Shown here: one piece after another, positions 44,476-55,809 of the stretch
Layout of the letters: each line of letters begins with the position of its first letter
How positions within the stretch are numbered: position 1 is the first letter of the stretch
From: Pelagophyceae sp. CCMP2097
Lineage: Eukaryota; Sar; Pelagophyceae
Direction of reading: 5' to 3'
Length of the DNA stretch: 64,000 bases
Assembly (NCBI GenBank): GCA_026770575.1
Contig: MU657165.1
Span: forward strand, 139,032 to 203,031
Notes under the pieces: generated by a model
Database searches by the model: none
What the model saw: only the letters and a program-made list of their open reading frames with translations
Told to the model about the DNA's origin: nothing
Translations under genes and position numbers: made by a program

Positions 44476-44499
44476 ATGGAGATTGTAGAGAACAGCGTA
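44454..44499. repeat. 23-bp tandem duplication at a proposed start codon
   Basis: tggagattgtcgagaacagc plus gta (44454-44476) is repeated with one change at 44477-44499. The proposed ATG of the next gene (44476-44478) spans the junction. Confidence 0.8.
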
Positions 44500-47096
44500 T
44501 CCTCGTCGGCAAGCGCAGTCAATCCTGCTGCACGAGTCATGCCAAGAGGCGATGCCACGCGAGCCATCTCGCGAGGCTGCGCGGTCTCGGAGCGCGCCGT
44601 GGATAGGTCGTGAAGGACCTGCCGCGCCAATCTTCGGCCTTTGAGCTCAAGCAAACGTTTTTGCCCTTCGTCGATGTCTTCAACGTCCGAATCATCCCCG
44701 GCTTAAACGGCGCGGCGGACTGCGCCGTGGTGAAGATTCGAAAAAGGGATATCACCACAGTCCGCGACGAAATGGACGGCTACCTCGTCCTCCGCGGCCG
44801 ACAAATGCCAATCGAACTCGCCACGACAGACGGGCCCTGGATGCCCGGGGGAAACCCGGAGAAGAGTTCGTTCGCCCTCGCCACGCCGCGGCTGGACTGG
44901 CGAAGGCGGAAGCCCCTCGAGCCTGTCGCCGTCGAACGCGTCGTCGACGTCGACGTCGCCATTTCGCTGAACAAGCGCCTGCGCGCCTGCGCGAATGCCG
45001 CGGAAGTGCTGCAACTCTGCGAGGCCGAGGGTGCTCACTTTGACGCGGTGAACTTTGCTACAGCGTTGTTCAAAGTCGGCGCCCTCAACTACTCGTTCGA
45101 CAACGCCTCAACGCCGCTCTTCCAAAAGCTGGCGGACCGCGCGGCGGCGAGCGTCGTGGACGGCGCGGGGTGGAAGCCGCAGGGGCTTGCGAACGCGTGC
45201 TTCGGCGCCGCCAAGATTGAGAGCGTCAAGGTGCCTGCGCTGTTCAACGCCATCGCAACGGTTGCCCTGCGCCGCATCAAAGCGTTCAACCCGCAGGATC
45301 TTTCAAACACCGTCTGGGCCTTTGCAAAGGCGCGGGTCGCGGCGCCTCTACTCTTCGAGGCCGCCGCGGGAGAAGGTCGGAAAAAGGTTTCTATGTTCAC
45401 GCCGCAAAACTTATCGAACACCGTCGGCGCCTATGCAAAGGCGGGCGTCGCGGCGCCCTTGCTATTCGAAGCCGTCGCTTCAGAATCGTTGAAGAAGATT
45501 AAGTCGTTCAACTCGCAGGACCTGGCGACGACAGCGTGGGCCTTTTCCAAGACGGGTTTTCAAGCGGGTTTTGAAGCGCCAAAGCTCTTCGAGGTCATCG
45601 CCGTCGTCGCATCAGAGAATCTAGAGACGTTCAACGCGCAAGAGCTCGCAAACACGGCCTGGGCCTACTCGACGCGGCCATTGACAAAAGCGAACCGGGC
45701 GCTGTTCGCCGCCGTCGCCGCAGAATCGCTCAAGAGGATGGCACGGTTCAACGCCCAAGACCTCGCAAACACCGCGTGGGCCTACGCAAGGGCGGGCATC
45801 GATGCGCCGTTGTTATTTGAAGCGGTGGCCGCAGAGGCTTTGAACAAGATGGCCACGTTCAAGTCTCAAGAGTTGTCAAACACCGTGTGGGCCTATTCGA
45901 CGGCGGGCCGTTCGGAAAGGGTGCTCTTTGAGGCCGTCGCCGCGGAAGCATCGAAGAAGATGGCGGCCTTCAACTCTCAAGAGATGGCAAACACCGTCTG
46001 GGCTTATGCAAAGGCGTCTGTCGAGGCGCCATTGTTGTTCAAGGCGCTCGCCGCGGAAGCAACATACAAGATCGCGACGTTCAACTCCCAAGAGCTCGCG
46101 AATACAGTCTGGGCCTATGCAAAGGCGGAAGTCGCGGCGCCATTGTTATTCAAAGCGGTCGCCGCGCGAGCTCTCAAGAAGATTGCGAATTTCACTTCGC
46201 AAAACCTCGCAAACACCGTCTGGGCCTATTCCAAGGCGGGAGCTTGTGAAGCGAACCGGGCGCTGTACGATGCGGTCGCCGCAGAAGCGACGAAGAAGAT
46301 GGATACGTTCACGCCGCAAGAGCTCACCAACACCGCCTGGGCTTTTGCAAAGGCGGGAGCGACGAACCGGGCGCTGTTCGACGCCGTCGCTGTTGAAGCG
46401 CGGAAGAAGATGGCGGCGTTGAGCTCCGAAGATATCTCCAGGATCCTTTGGTCGTTTGCCACGGCGGGCGTCGAGGCGCCCGAGCTGTTCCTGGCCGCCG
46501 CAGAGGTTTCCAAGAAGATGGAGACGTGGTCCCCGCAGCACATCGCAAACACCGTCTGGGCCTTTACGACGGCGGGCATCGACGCGCCGTTGCTGTTCGA
46601 GGCCTTTGCCGCGGAAATTGTTCCGAAGAAGAAGATGGCGGCGTTGAGCTCGTTCAGCCTCGCAAACACCGTCTGGGCTTACTCGAAAGCGGACGTCGAG
46701 GCGCCGGCGCTGTTCGAGGCCGTCGCCGCGGAATCCCTCAAGAAGATTGCAATGTTCAGCCCGCAGAACCTTGCCAACACTGTGTGGGCTTTTGCAAAGG
46801 CGGGTTTTGAAGCGCCGGCGCTGTTTGATGCCATCGCCGCCGAGGCATCCAAGAAGATCACTGCCTTCAACTCGCAAAGCCTCGCAACCACCGTTTGGGC
46901 TTTTGCGACGGCGGGCGTCGCGGCGCCGGCGCTGTTCGAGGCCGTCGCCGCAGAATCATCGAAGAAAATGGCCACATTCACCGCGCAGGAAGTCGTCGAC
47001 GTCGCGTGGGCGTTATCGAAGGCGCGCGTTTGGGCGCCGGCGCGACTCAAGGCAGTCGCTGCGGCACAGAAGACGACCCCGACTGGAAAATTGTAA
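44476..47096 (+). CDS. RRM plus 17 FAST/OPR-like helical repeats, RNA-binding
   Basis: The main exon (44607-47096) begins with an RRM-like domain (VVKDLPRQSSAFELKQTF, FNVRIIPG, CAVVKI, GYLVLRGRQMPIEL). It is followed by 17 tandem units of about 37 residues with consensus FNSQELANTVWAYAKAGVEA then PLLFEAVAAEALKKMAT. This LANTxWAxAK signature is shared by the FAST/RAP and octotricopeptide-type families, which bind organellar RNA in algae and apicomplexans. The first exon (44476-44553, 26 codons) and a GC-AG intron (44554-44606) are proposed because exon 2 lacks an ATG and starts at a TAG acceptor. The stop codon TAA coincides with the target site of the adjacent transposon. Confidence 0.8.
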
Positions 47097-48392
47097 AGCT
47101 GAAAGTTAAGTATTTTTAACCGGATAAAAACTTTTTAGCCGGTTAAAAATGCTTTTGGTCGAAAGTTAAGTATTTGAGAACTCTAAACGCTTGATCTTGC
47201 ATGCTTTCCGAAAGACCTGCAGGCAGTGCAGCTGTGCGGCGGAGCGGGAGTGGGTCCGAGAGGCCTGGATGCGCGTGCTCGCGATGCTCTCCGTGTCCGT
47301 GGCGCTCCGTACGGCGTCGCGCCGCGTCGTCGGCCGCNNNNNNNNNNNNNNNNNNNNNNNNNNNNNNNNNNNNNNNNNNNNNNNNNNNNNNNNNNNNNNN
47401 NNNNNNNNNNNNNNNNNNNNNNNNNNNNNNNNNNNNNNNNNNNNNNNNNNNNNNNNNNNNNNNNNNNNNNNNNNNNNNNNNNNNNNNNNNNNNNNNNNNN
47501 NNNNNNNNNNNNNNNNNNNNNNNNNNNNNNNNNNNNNNNNNNNNNNNNNNNNNNNNNNNNNNNNNNNNNNNNNNNNNNNNNNNNNNNNNNNNNNNNNNNN
47601 NNNNNNNNNNNNNNNNNNNNNNNNNNNNNNNNNNNNNNNNNNNNNNNNNNNNNNNNNNNNNNNNNNNNNNNNNNNNNNNNNNNNNNNNNNNNNNNNNNNN
47701 NNNNNNNNNNNNNNNNNNNNNNNNNNNNNNNNNNNNNNNNNNNNNNNNNNNNNNNNNNNNNNNNNNNNNNNNNNNNNNNNNNNNNNNNNNNNNNNNNNNN
47801 NNNNNNNNNNNNNNNNNNNNNNNNNNNNNNNNNNNNNNNNNNNNNNNNNNNNNNNNNNNNNNNNNNNNNNNNNNNNNNNNNNNNNNNNNNNNNNNNNNNN
47901 NNNNNNNNNNNNNNNNNNNNNNNNNNNNNNNNNNNNNNNNNNNNNNNNNNNNNNNNNNNNNNNNNNNNNNNNNNNNNNNNNNNNNNNNNNNNNNNNNNNN
48001 NNNNNNNNNNNNNNNNNNNNNNNNNNNNNNNNNNNNNNNNNNNNNNNNNNNNNNNNNNNNNNNNNNNNNNNNNNNNNNNNNNNNNNNNNNNNNNNNNNNN
48101 NNNNNNNNNNNNNNNNNNNNNNNNNNNNNNNNNNNNNNNNNNNNNNNNNNNNNNNNNNNNNNNNNNNNNNNNNNNNNNNNNNNNNNNNNNNNNNNNNNNN
48201 NNNNNNNNNNNNNNNNNNNNNNNNNNNNNNNNNNNNNNNNNNNNNNNNNNNNNNNNNNNNNNNNNNNNNNNNNNNNNNNNNNCATCGCGGAGAGAGTCAG
48301 TTTTTATTTTGGGGCCCGATAAAAATACTTAACTCCATTTTTAACCGGTTTTAGCCCGGTTTTAGCCCGATAAAAATACTTAACTTTCGGCT
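47097..48392. mobile_element. DNA transposon-like element with inverted termini and TAA target duplication
   Basis: The left end (agctgaaagttaagtatttt onward, with a second gaaagttaagtattt inside) and the right end (reverse complement agccgaaagttaagtatttt) form imperfect terminal inverted repeats of about 90 bp. They are rich in aaccggttaaaa-type words and each has an internal subrepeat. TAA flanks both sides (47094-47096 and 48393-48395), matching the 3-bp TWA duplication of PIF/Harbinger elements. The interior is mostly a 945-N gap, so coding capacity is unknown; it could be a MITE or a shortened autonomous copy. Confidence 0.6.
47338..48282. other. Assembly gap (945 N)
   Basis: Unsequenced interior of the transposon-like element. 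Apparent long ORFs across it are artefacts of N. Confidence 0.99.
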
Positions 48393-49397
48393 TAATGAGT
48401 CCTGCGACTGAGTTCGATTGTGACAACCATGATCGGTGGGTTATGGGGGTTTAGGGGGCGTGGTCCTGAAATTGCTTGGGGGGCTGGGGACCGGGTCCTG
48501 AAATTGCTTGGGGGAAGGCTTACGCGACGCGTGTGAAATTGCTTGGGGGGCTTGGGCTGCGGTTCCGTGGACCCGTGTACGCCCCCCAGCGAGGACGCCA
48601 GGCAATGGCGGTCTGTCGCGCCGTCGTGACCCTGCATAGGGTGGTGCGACGAGATGATGCCTCGGCGGGCACGCTGCAGTGGCAGACCGTGGTTGGCACG
48701 CACTCGCCCACGCGAATCCGCATCTCCGTCGAGATTGCACACTGCAGAGCCGCCACCGCCGGCGAAAGCTGAAGTGGCAGCAACGCGCCTTCTTCTTGGC
48801 AACGCCTCGATGGCCGCGTCCAGCGCCGCGCTCGAGAGCATGTCGACTCAGGACCGCCGGCGCCTGGGTGGCTGGTCGCCAACCCCGCGGGATGCTTGGG
48901 GGGTTGGGGGGTGGCGCCCTGGAACGCCTGGTCGCTTGGTCTTCGCCAAACGTGCGGAACCCACCGATCATGGTTGTATTGTGAGACGCGCGACTATACA
49001 GCTCGCATGCTCCTCGTTGAATCGGATTCCCCGCACGCAGCTGCCCGGACGATGAGTGGAAGGTTGCGTCTGCTGCGTGGAGCACCTGGGGCATCCCGTC
49101 GTCGAAAAGTGGTATCCGCATCGTGCTGTATCTCATACAGCGCGTCAGCTTGACGGTGCCCGCATCTGAACCGCGCGAGGCCCCATCTCGGCGGCTTTTG
49201 ATAATACAAATGATTTAGATGCTCGGTGGCGCGGGTGCGGCAGAGGCGCCCGAGGCTCCCGGGCGCGCTGCCTTCGGCTCGTCGAAAGGCCTCGCTGCTC
49301 GGGCCGGCCGGCCGCGCGAGGCTGCGAGGGACCGCGTCTCCGACTGGCGCCTTCCGCCCGCGGCCTCCGACTGGGGCACAACCGGGGCCGCGCCGAC
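48393..49397. other. Intergenic region with short repeats
   Basis: No convincing gene. Three copies of tgaaattgcttggggg occur between about 48475 and 48552. A 19-bp inverted repeat (caaccatgatcggtgggtt) occurs at 48424-48442 and, in reverse, at 48958-48976. Overlapping ORFs are Pro/Ser/Arg-rich and unrecognised. Confidence 0.55.
48424..48976. repeat. 19-bp inverted repeats 515 bp apart
   Basis: A perfect 19-bp match in opposite orientation (48424-48442, 48958-48976). The flanks are also partly similar. This may be the termini of a small element or unrelated dispersed repeats. Confidence 0.6.
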
Positions 49398-50489
49398 TCA
49401 GAGCACGACGGTGCCCTTGTTCTGGTAGTTGCGGATGCCGATGATGATCTCCTGCACGTGGCTCGACCTAGAGGTTTTGCAGATGAGATGCCCGGTTCGC
49501 GTCGACTGTCAAGCCGAAAAACTGCCGAGGCTTCGGATGCTCGGGCGCCGCTCCGAACTCGGTGCCGTGGTTGTCGATGTAGTTTCGGAAGCCGGCGAGG
49601 AAGTCGTCGATTGTGAGCGAGCCGGCGTTTCGGGTATCAAAGGCGTGGAACAAATCGAGCTCAGCTTTGAGGTTATGGTCGCTAACCCCGACGGCGCGCA
49701 GCAGCGAGACGAACTGCATCGGGTTGATGTAGCCCTAGAGAGGCAGACGCGTCGAAGCCACATTTTCAACGAGGGGCGAGCACGTCGACACGCAAACGAC
49801 GGACCTTGTAGTCTGCGCCCTTGACGACTGCAAAGGCGTCTGCGAGCTCGCCGTTGGTGAGCGGCGTCGAGAGCATTTCTGCGTTTTCTGCCGCCTCAGC
49901 GCGTTCCAGATCCACGCGCGTCGGCGACGCGGGGCCCTCCGCCTCGTCGTCCGACGACTCGCCCCCGTCGTCGACGGGAGGCGGCGGCGGCGCGTCCGAC
50001 GCGGACGCGCCGCCGCCGCCGGACGCGGCACCTCTGTCGCCGCGAGCCTCGTAGACGATGCCGTCGTCGTCGTCGTCCGCCGCCTGTGGCGACGCCGGCG
50101 ACGACGCGGCGCCTCGCGCCACCGTCGGCCCGTCGAGGCGCTCGTCCGCGGGCGCCCACGCCGGCTCGGCGGCCGCGGGCTGCGCGCCGCCGCCGCGCCG
50201 CGGGAGCTGCGGGGCCTGCGCCTGCTGCACTTGCTGCGCCTCGGCGGCGCGCCTTTGCGCCTCGGACTCGTGCATCTCGTCGAGGACCTGGCGCTCCTGC
50301 GCCTCGTGCAGCGCCTGGAGCCTGCGCGCGAGGTCGGCCGCGTCGCGCTGCTGCGAGGTGGCGTCGCCTTTACGCGCCGCGTCGGCGCCCTGCGCCGCCT
50401 GCTCCGCGGCGCCGGCGGTGGCGGCGCGCTTGCGCTCGACGTCGAGGAGGTACCCGCCGCCGTTGGCGATGGCAATCGAGTGGTAGAGC
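49398..50489 (-). CDS. EF-hand protein with coiled-coil N terminus
   Basis: An exon at 49805-50489 (5' end open; upstream exon not found) encodes NGGGYLLDVERKR, a long Glu/Gln/Ala coiled coil (LARRLQALHEAQERQVL), an acidic Pro-rich linker and LTNGELADAFAVVKGADYK. A GT-AG intron (49735-49804) leads to GYINPMQFVSLLRAVGVS, then FHAFDTRNAGSLTIDDFLAGF. Together these form an EF-hand pair: the second loop (D-T-R-N-A-G-S-L-T-I-D-D) keeps most Ca2+ ligands, the first is degenerate. A last small exon ending in RNYQNKGTVVL with the stop at 49398 probably follows through another, perhaps GC-type, intron. A calcium-sensing role is likely; the partner is unknown. Confidence 0.55.
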
Positions 50490-50596
50490 CTACAAGTCCT
50501 CCGGGACTGGACATCGTGTGATTTCTATTACATTCCATTACATTCCAACATGGGTCCCGGGTTCGTGGAAAGGAACCGTATCCAGACGCGGCAATA

Positions 50597-52312
50597 TCAC
50601 GTCGTGGCCCAGTCGACCATGTCCTCGAGCGTCGTGGCCTGCATAATGACGACGGCGACGCCCGAAGTGACCTTGAAGCAAAAGTTGAGGCCGCCAGAGT
50701 CCGTCTTGGAGACCAACGAAACGACGCTCCCCATCAAATGGACGCAGTCTCGTAAAGAGTCGGGGCGGTCCGCCTCTCCAAAGTACGACAGCTTCGAGTC
50801 CTGGAGGATGAAGTACCTTTGCTTCCAGTTGAGCACTGAAGACGTCCTGCCCCGCGCGCGCTTCGCCAGCCACCCTGCGCGCTGCGGCGGCCGCGCAAAG
50901 GTGAGCGACAAAGGCGGCTCCCAGCCCGTCAAAGCTCGAATCGTCTCCGCATAAGGTTGGAGCATGGTCGACTGGCCGTTGACGGCCAGTAAAGCGGACC
51001 CTTCGCCTACTTCGTCTTTCCGCGACTCCTTCACGACTGCCCACTCGGCGGCTCGTTCGAGGACGATGTTGAGCTTTTGCTTGGTCTGGAAGTGGATGGT
51101 AAAAGTCTCTAACAAATCGCGCTGCTTGGCCGCCGCAAGCAAAGGGTCCGAGCTCAGGCCCGTGCTCGATGCAATCGCGCTCCGCAGCGCGGCGACCCAC
51201 AAAGAAGTCTCCTGCTTGGTGGCGCCCTGGAGGTGCAAAACGCCGTGCGGCGTCACGACTTCAAACGCGTTTGCCCGCAGCCTTGTGAGGTAGACTGAGC
51301 ACGTCGGGTCCACGAGAAACACGGCCGACGCTTCCACGCTCGAATCGTGGTCCGCCTGGTACAGCGCCGACGCCGTCAAAGCGTAAAACTTCTTCGGCCA
51401 GTCGCCTTCGTCGCGCCGCGCCGCGCCCGGTCTGACCGCTGGTTGCGTGCCCACGTACCCATCTAAAATCACTTCCTCGTCGTTCTCGCGGCCGCGCTTC
51501 GAGGCGAGGTCGTCTCGAGCGGCGAGCTTGGCAAGCACCTCGGCGATACCCTGGTACCACAGGTCTAAGTACGCGGCGTCGCCGAGTCCAAGTCGAAGTA
51601 CTTTGCCGCCTGTCTGCAATTCTAGGCCTGGCGGGTCCTGTTTCAAGAGAATCTTCGTAGTCGCCTCGAGCTTGAACTCGCCCTGCTTGCGGTACGTCGA
51701 CTTGTGGTCGGCGTGGTACGTTAAAGCCGCGGAGTGGAGTACAAAGAACTTTCGTTGGTACGCCATCGACCCAAAAGTCCCCTTGACGCGCACGTCCACA
51801 AAGCCGCGCGTCCGAGACCCCAGCTGCGAAATCGAGTCCAATAAAGCAGCCTTCCACTCCGCCGCCTCGGCGTCGCCTAAGGAAGCGTCGAAAAGGAGGC
51901 GCGGGTGAACAAACGCTTCGGCGTGTTCGTAGACGCGGCTCCACGCTGCTCGCGGCGATGCGGAGCGTGTCGAAGACGGAGACGATCTCGAAGCAGTGCT
52001 GGTACCTGTTACGCCGGCGTCGCGCTTCAGCGGTGGCCCTTTTCTGCCGGGCGGCGGCGCGAGGTCTCACTTTGCCTCTTGGACGTCGTGGATGACGCAG
52101 TCTGTCGTGAGGAGCATGTCGCCCTTGGCCTCTGCCATCTGCTTGTGTGTCTCGTAGTAGACGAGCGACGAGCCGTTTAGCACAAAGTAGCGCTTCTTCC
52201 AGTTGGCTCCAGATTTCTTCGCTCTCTTCGTGAGGTAACCCGTCTTCGAGACGGTGCCCTCGAAGCCCAGCGCGACGCCGATCTGCTCCGCCGCCTCGGC
52301 GGCGCTCGCCAT
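50597..52312 (-). CDS. Multi-PH domain protein with PDZ-like insert
   Basis: Exons 52071-52312, about 51950-52005 and 50597-51876 encode about 525 residues. Four pleckstrin-homology domains are visible: KTGYLTKRAKKSGANWKKRYFVL with EWKAALLDSIS; GFVDVRVKG with QRKFFVLHSAALTYH; GYVGTQPA with WPKKFYALTASALYQ and SLWVAALRSAI; and RAGWLAKRARGRTSSVLNWK with MVDWATT. A PDZ-like segment lies between the third and fourth (LNIVLERAAEWAVVKE, GSALLAVNGQSTM). PH domains target phosphoinositide membranes. The first intron is GT-AG. The second (51877-51949) must use a GC donor to keep the first PH domain in frame; two GC sites three bases apart are possible. Divergent from the next gene with 90 bp between starts. 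Confidence 0.8.
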
Positions 52313-52402
52313 CGCGCAGAAGGGGCCGGACGCGCCGCGGTGTTCTCGCGGCCGCCAAGGTCGTTTGGCGATCATCGCACGACTCGGACGCGCGCGACGT
52401 CG

Positions 52403-55400
52403 ATGAGCGAGGACGGCCCGCTGCCGCGGCGCCGGCGCCTCGGGCCGAGCTGGGAGGACTTGACGGCGCTCATGGCGCCAGAGGCAAAGGGCGGCGCCGC
52501 GCCCTGGGCCAGCGGAAAAGGCGTCTCCTGCGGTCAGTGGCTTGCGCGGGGGTACGCCTCGAAGATGGCCTCGCCCGCGACTGGCAATCGCCGCATCGCT
52601 TCATCGAACGCACTTGTAGCCGAGGAGCTGCGGTCGTTTGCGGCGTGGGTCGGCGCGCGGCGAGGCGAAGAGTACGTTTGGCTGCATACCGTGCATCAAT
52701 CGATGACGTGCATCGATCGACGTCGTGCATCGACGCCGCGGTGCGCGTAGGCGGTGCGACGCGGAGCTGGTGTGCGCGTTGGAGGCGGCTGCGGCAGCGC
52801 TGTGGCCGCGGTGCTCCGTGGCGCGCGTCGGCGCGCCGCCGCTGGCGCGCCTCGCGTGCGACGCTGTCGAGCTCACCGTCGGCGGCGGCGGCGGCGGCGG
52901 CGTGTTTGACAGCGAGGCGCTCTGTGCCGCGTTGGAAAAGGAACACTGGGTGTTTGCAGTCGACGCGTGCGCGACGCCGCACGCGCGGTCGGCGGCGGCC
53001 GTCGTCCTCACCGACGACGACGACGACGACGACGACGCGCAGGGCGTGCCGCTACCCTCTGTCCTCTTCGTCGAGCACAACAACGGCGCGCGCGCAATCG
53101 TCGCCGTCTGCCCGGATGCGCGCAGCTATAAAGCCATCGACGCCAAGCGCGGCCGCGCCGCGGGCCGCCTGGCCGACCTCACGGAGTGGCGGCCCGCCGA
53201 AGCGCTCGGCCGGTCCGCCGTGCCGCGCCTCGCGCAGACTCTCGTGCGCGTCGCCGACGCCGGAAGAGCGGCCGGCGGCGGCGCCACGTGGGCCACGCTC
53301 GCCGCCGCCGCGGCCGAGGCGCGTTCTCGGCGTGCGGCGCCGTTTGCGACGGAGCGCGAAAAGTTCCGCGGCGACGAGGCCTCGCTCGAGTTGTGCGACC
53401 GCGCTCTCTTCGTCAACGAGGCCGGCGCGCTGCGGCCGCGCGACGATGCGCGCTGCGACGACGACGAGGAGTGGCTCTGCCTCGCCGCGCTCTGCGCAGA
53501 CCGAGACGTCTGGCCCGCAGCGCTCAAGAAGAGGACAAAGGCCACGCTGGTGCGCCCCGAGACGGCGGCCGAGCCGGGACCAGGCATTCAATGTATCTTC
53601 GCCTTGCAAGGATCCCGTCGCGGCACGTAGGCTGCAACGGCGGTGGCGCGTTCGCGCGCCGACGTGCTCGATGCAAAGCGCGGGGACTTGCAGACGTGCG
53701 CTCTCCTGCGGAAAAAGGCAAAGCTCAACACGTACGCCACGGGCTCGTACATGGACGACGACGGGTCGTTCCAGGAGCTGGACCGGAGGCTCGTCGACCA
53801 GGCCAAGGACCTTCTGAAGCGCGACCCGGACGCCGCCGAGCTCCCCGGCGCGCAGCAGCTTTTGACAAACGGCGACGCCGCGCCGTCGGACGCGTATTCG
53901 ACGGCGCTCGCGAAGATCAAGGGCTCGTCTTCCATCGTGACGAAGCAAGCGCCGCCTACGAAAGGCCACGACCCGGCGAACAAAGCAAATCGAGGCGGCG
54001 CGCTGCTCAAGCTCGTCAAAGAGGCCCGCGCGCCGCCCCCAGAGGGCGGGCCGCCGCCGCCGCGCACCGAAGACGAGCAGTCGCGCGCCGCGGTGCGCGA
54101 CCGCTCAAATGAATGGAAAACCGCCAAAGGGTGGTGGGCACCCGAGGCGAACATCGTAGGCGCTCGAGTGTGCGCGCCTCGAGCTCGACGCGGCGGCGCG
54201 CGAGGCGGCGCGGCCGACGAACCCGTCGTTCTTCGCGCCGGCGCTGCCGGCGCGCGCGCTGCGGGAAGCGCGCGCGCGGCAGCTGCTGTGCACGGCGCTC
54301 CGGGCGAATTTCTCCAAGTCGCGCGGCGTCGACTTTTCGCATGCTGCCGCGCAGCACGCCTATGCTGGCCTCGCCTGGCGCTTCGAAACGGCCGGCGCGA
54401 ACTGCGCCTTTCCGGGCGCCGTCTCGACGACCGAACCGTCAGTACAAACGCGCGCCGCTCCGATGCGGTCGCACGACGCGGCGCTCCAGGCTCGGCGGGC
54501 GCGGCGCGCTGCACGCGGCAGCGTTCGACGTGGCCGACGCGGCGGCGCGCGCGTCGAAGCTGCGGCCGCCCGCGCTGCCCGGCGGCGCGGCGCGCCTCGG
54601 AAGCGACGCGGCCGCCGCACTGCTCGGTGGCAACGCTTCAAAAGCCATCGCGCTCTACACGAGCGCGCTCGTCGCCGCGCCCAACGCGCCGGCGCTCCTC
54701 GTCGAGCGGTCAAAGGCGCACTCGGCCGCAGGGTGCGCAACCCAAAGGACCGCCGAGAAATGCGCACCCGCGCCGCGACTCGGAACGCAGGCTCTACTTC
54801 GCGGCGCTCTGCGACGCGCGGCGCGCCGTGCTGCAGCGGCCCGCCTGGATCGACGGCTTGGTCCAGCTGTCGAGGTGCCTCGGCGCGACGGGTGCGTCCG
54901 CAAGGCGTCGTCCCACGGCGACGACCATGCCGTTGTAGGATGCGCCCTCTCCGCCGAAGCGCTCGCGGAGTACTGTGCGTGACTTTTGGAGCGGCACCGC
55001 TGTGCACATATGACATATGTGCGTGTTTGACGAACCGCGTGGACGTTTCTATGCAGGTGACCTCGTCGGGTTGGGCGGCGAGGCGGACGTTTCGGGGGCC
55101 GCGCAAGACGGCTGCATCGACGCGCAGACGGCCCGGCCGCCGGTGCCGGCGGGCACGTTCGACGACGCGAAAGCGCGAGGTACGCCGTCCTTTGCCCCGG
55201 CCGCCGAAAACTTGCGGCAACGAGGCGACGCCGCGTTCCGGGCCAAGCAGCACGTTTCCGCCGTCGAGGCGTACACGGACGCGCTGCGCGTCGCAAAGTT
55301 TACCGGCGGCGGCGAAGCGCAAAAGCTCGCCGCCATCCACTCGAATCGCGCCGCCGCCGCAGCAGGGTGCGCATCTTGGAAATAGCCGTCCAAAGAGCCT

Positions 55401-55735
55401 TTCAAAGAGCGCGTCGCCGTCCCCACCCTTTCGGAGAAGCCCGCCCCAATTCGCCTCGCCCAGCTTGGGCGCGCATCACGATGCTCTCTTGGACGGCATC
55501 GCGGCAGCGGCCCTTGCGCCGCAATGGGTCAAAGGTCCGTGAGCGCGTGCTCGCAGTCGTCGTGGTCGTACGGTGCTTGATAGGCCACGTCCGTGTCGCG
55601 ACGGCGCTGCGCGCGCTGGGCGAGCCGCGAGGCGCCGTCGAAGCGTACTACCACGCGCTCCGCCTCCAACCCGGCGACGTGCATCTCAATGCCGCGCTCT
55701 GCGACACCGTCACCGCCATGCGCGCCGCAGCATAG
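52403..55735 (+). CDS. TPR-repeat protein, multi-exon, structure only partly resolved
   Basis: Exon 1 (52403-52671, [15 protein letters not shown]) joins exon 2 (from 52751) by a GTACGT-TAG intron in phase. Exon 2 encodes about 280 residues with no domain I know ([28 protein letters not shown], a D8 run, [19 protein letters not shown]). A GTGCGC donor near 53550 could join it to 53631 onward ([20 protein letters not shown]). The 3' half has TPR units in several frames: [40 protein letters not shown] followed by EAYTDALR, and [19 protein letters not shown] near the stop at 55733-55735. This resembles co-chaperone TPRs. Whether it is one gene or two is open, and exons between 54100 and 55400 are unresolved. 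Confidence 0.5.
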
Positions 55736-55809
55736 CGACGCCGCGGCCGACCGACCCAAAGGCCGCGCCACCGGGCCCGCGGAGATGCTTAACAACACAT
55801 TTATGCGCC

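Noticed and set aside
47143..48354. Four long ORFs of 370-390 codons across the N gap
   Set aside because: They consist almost entirely of undetermined residues; they are artefacts of reading through N.
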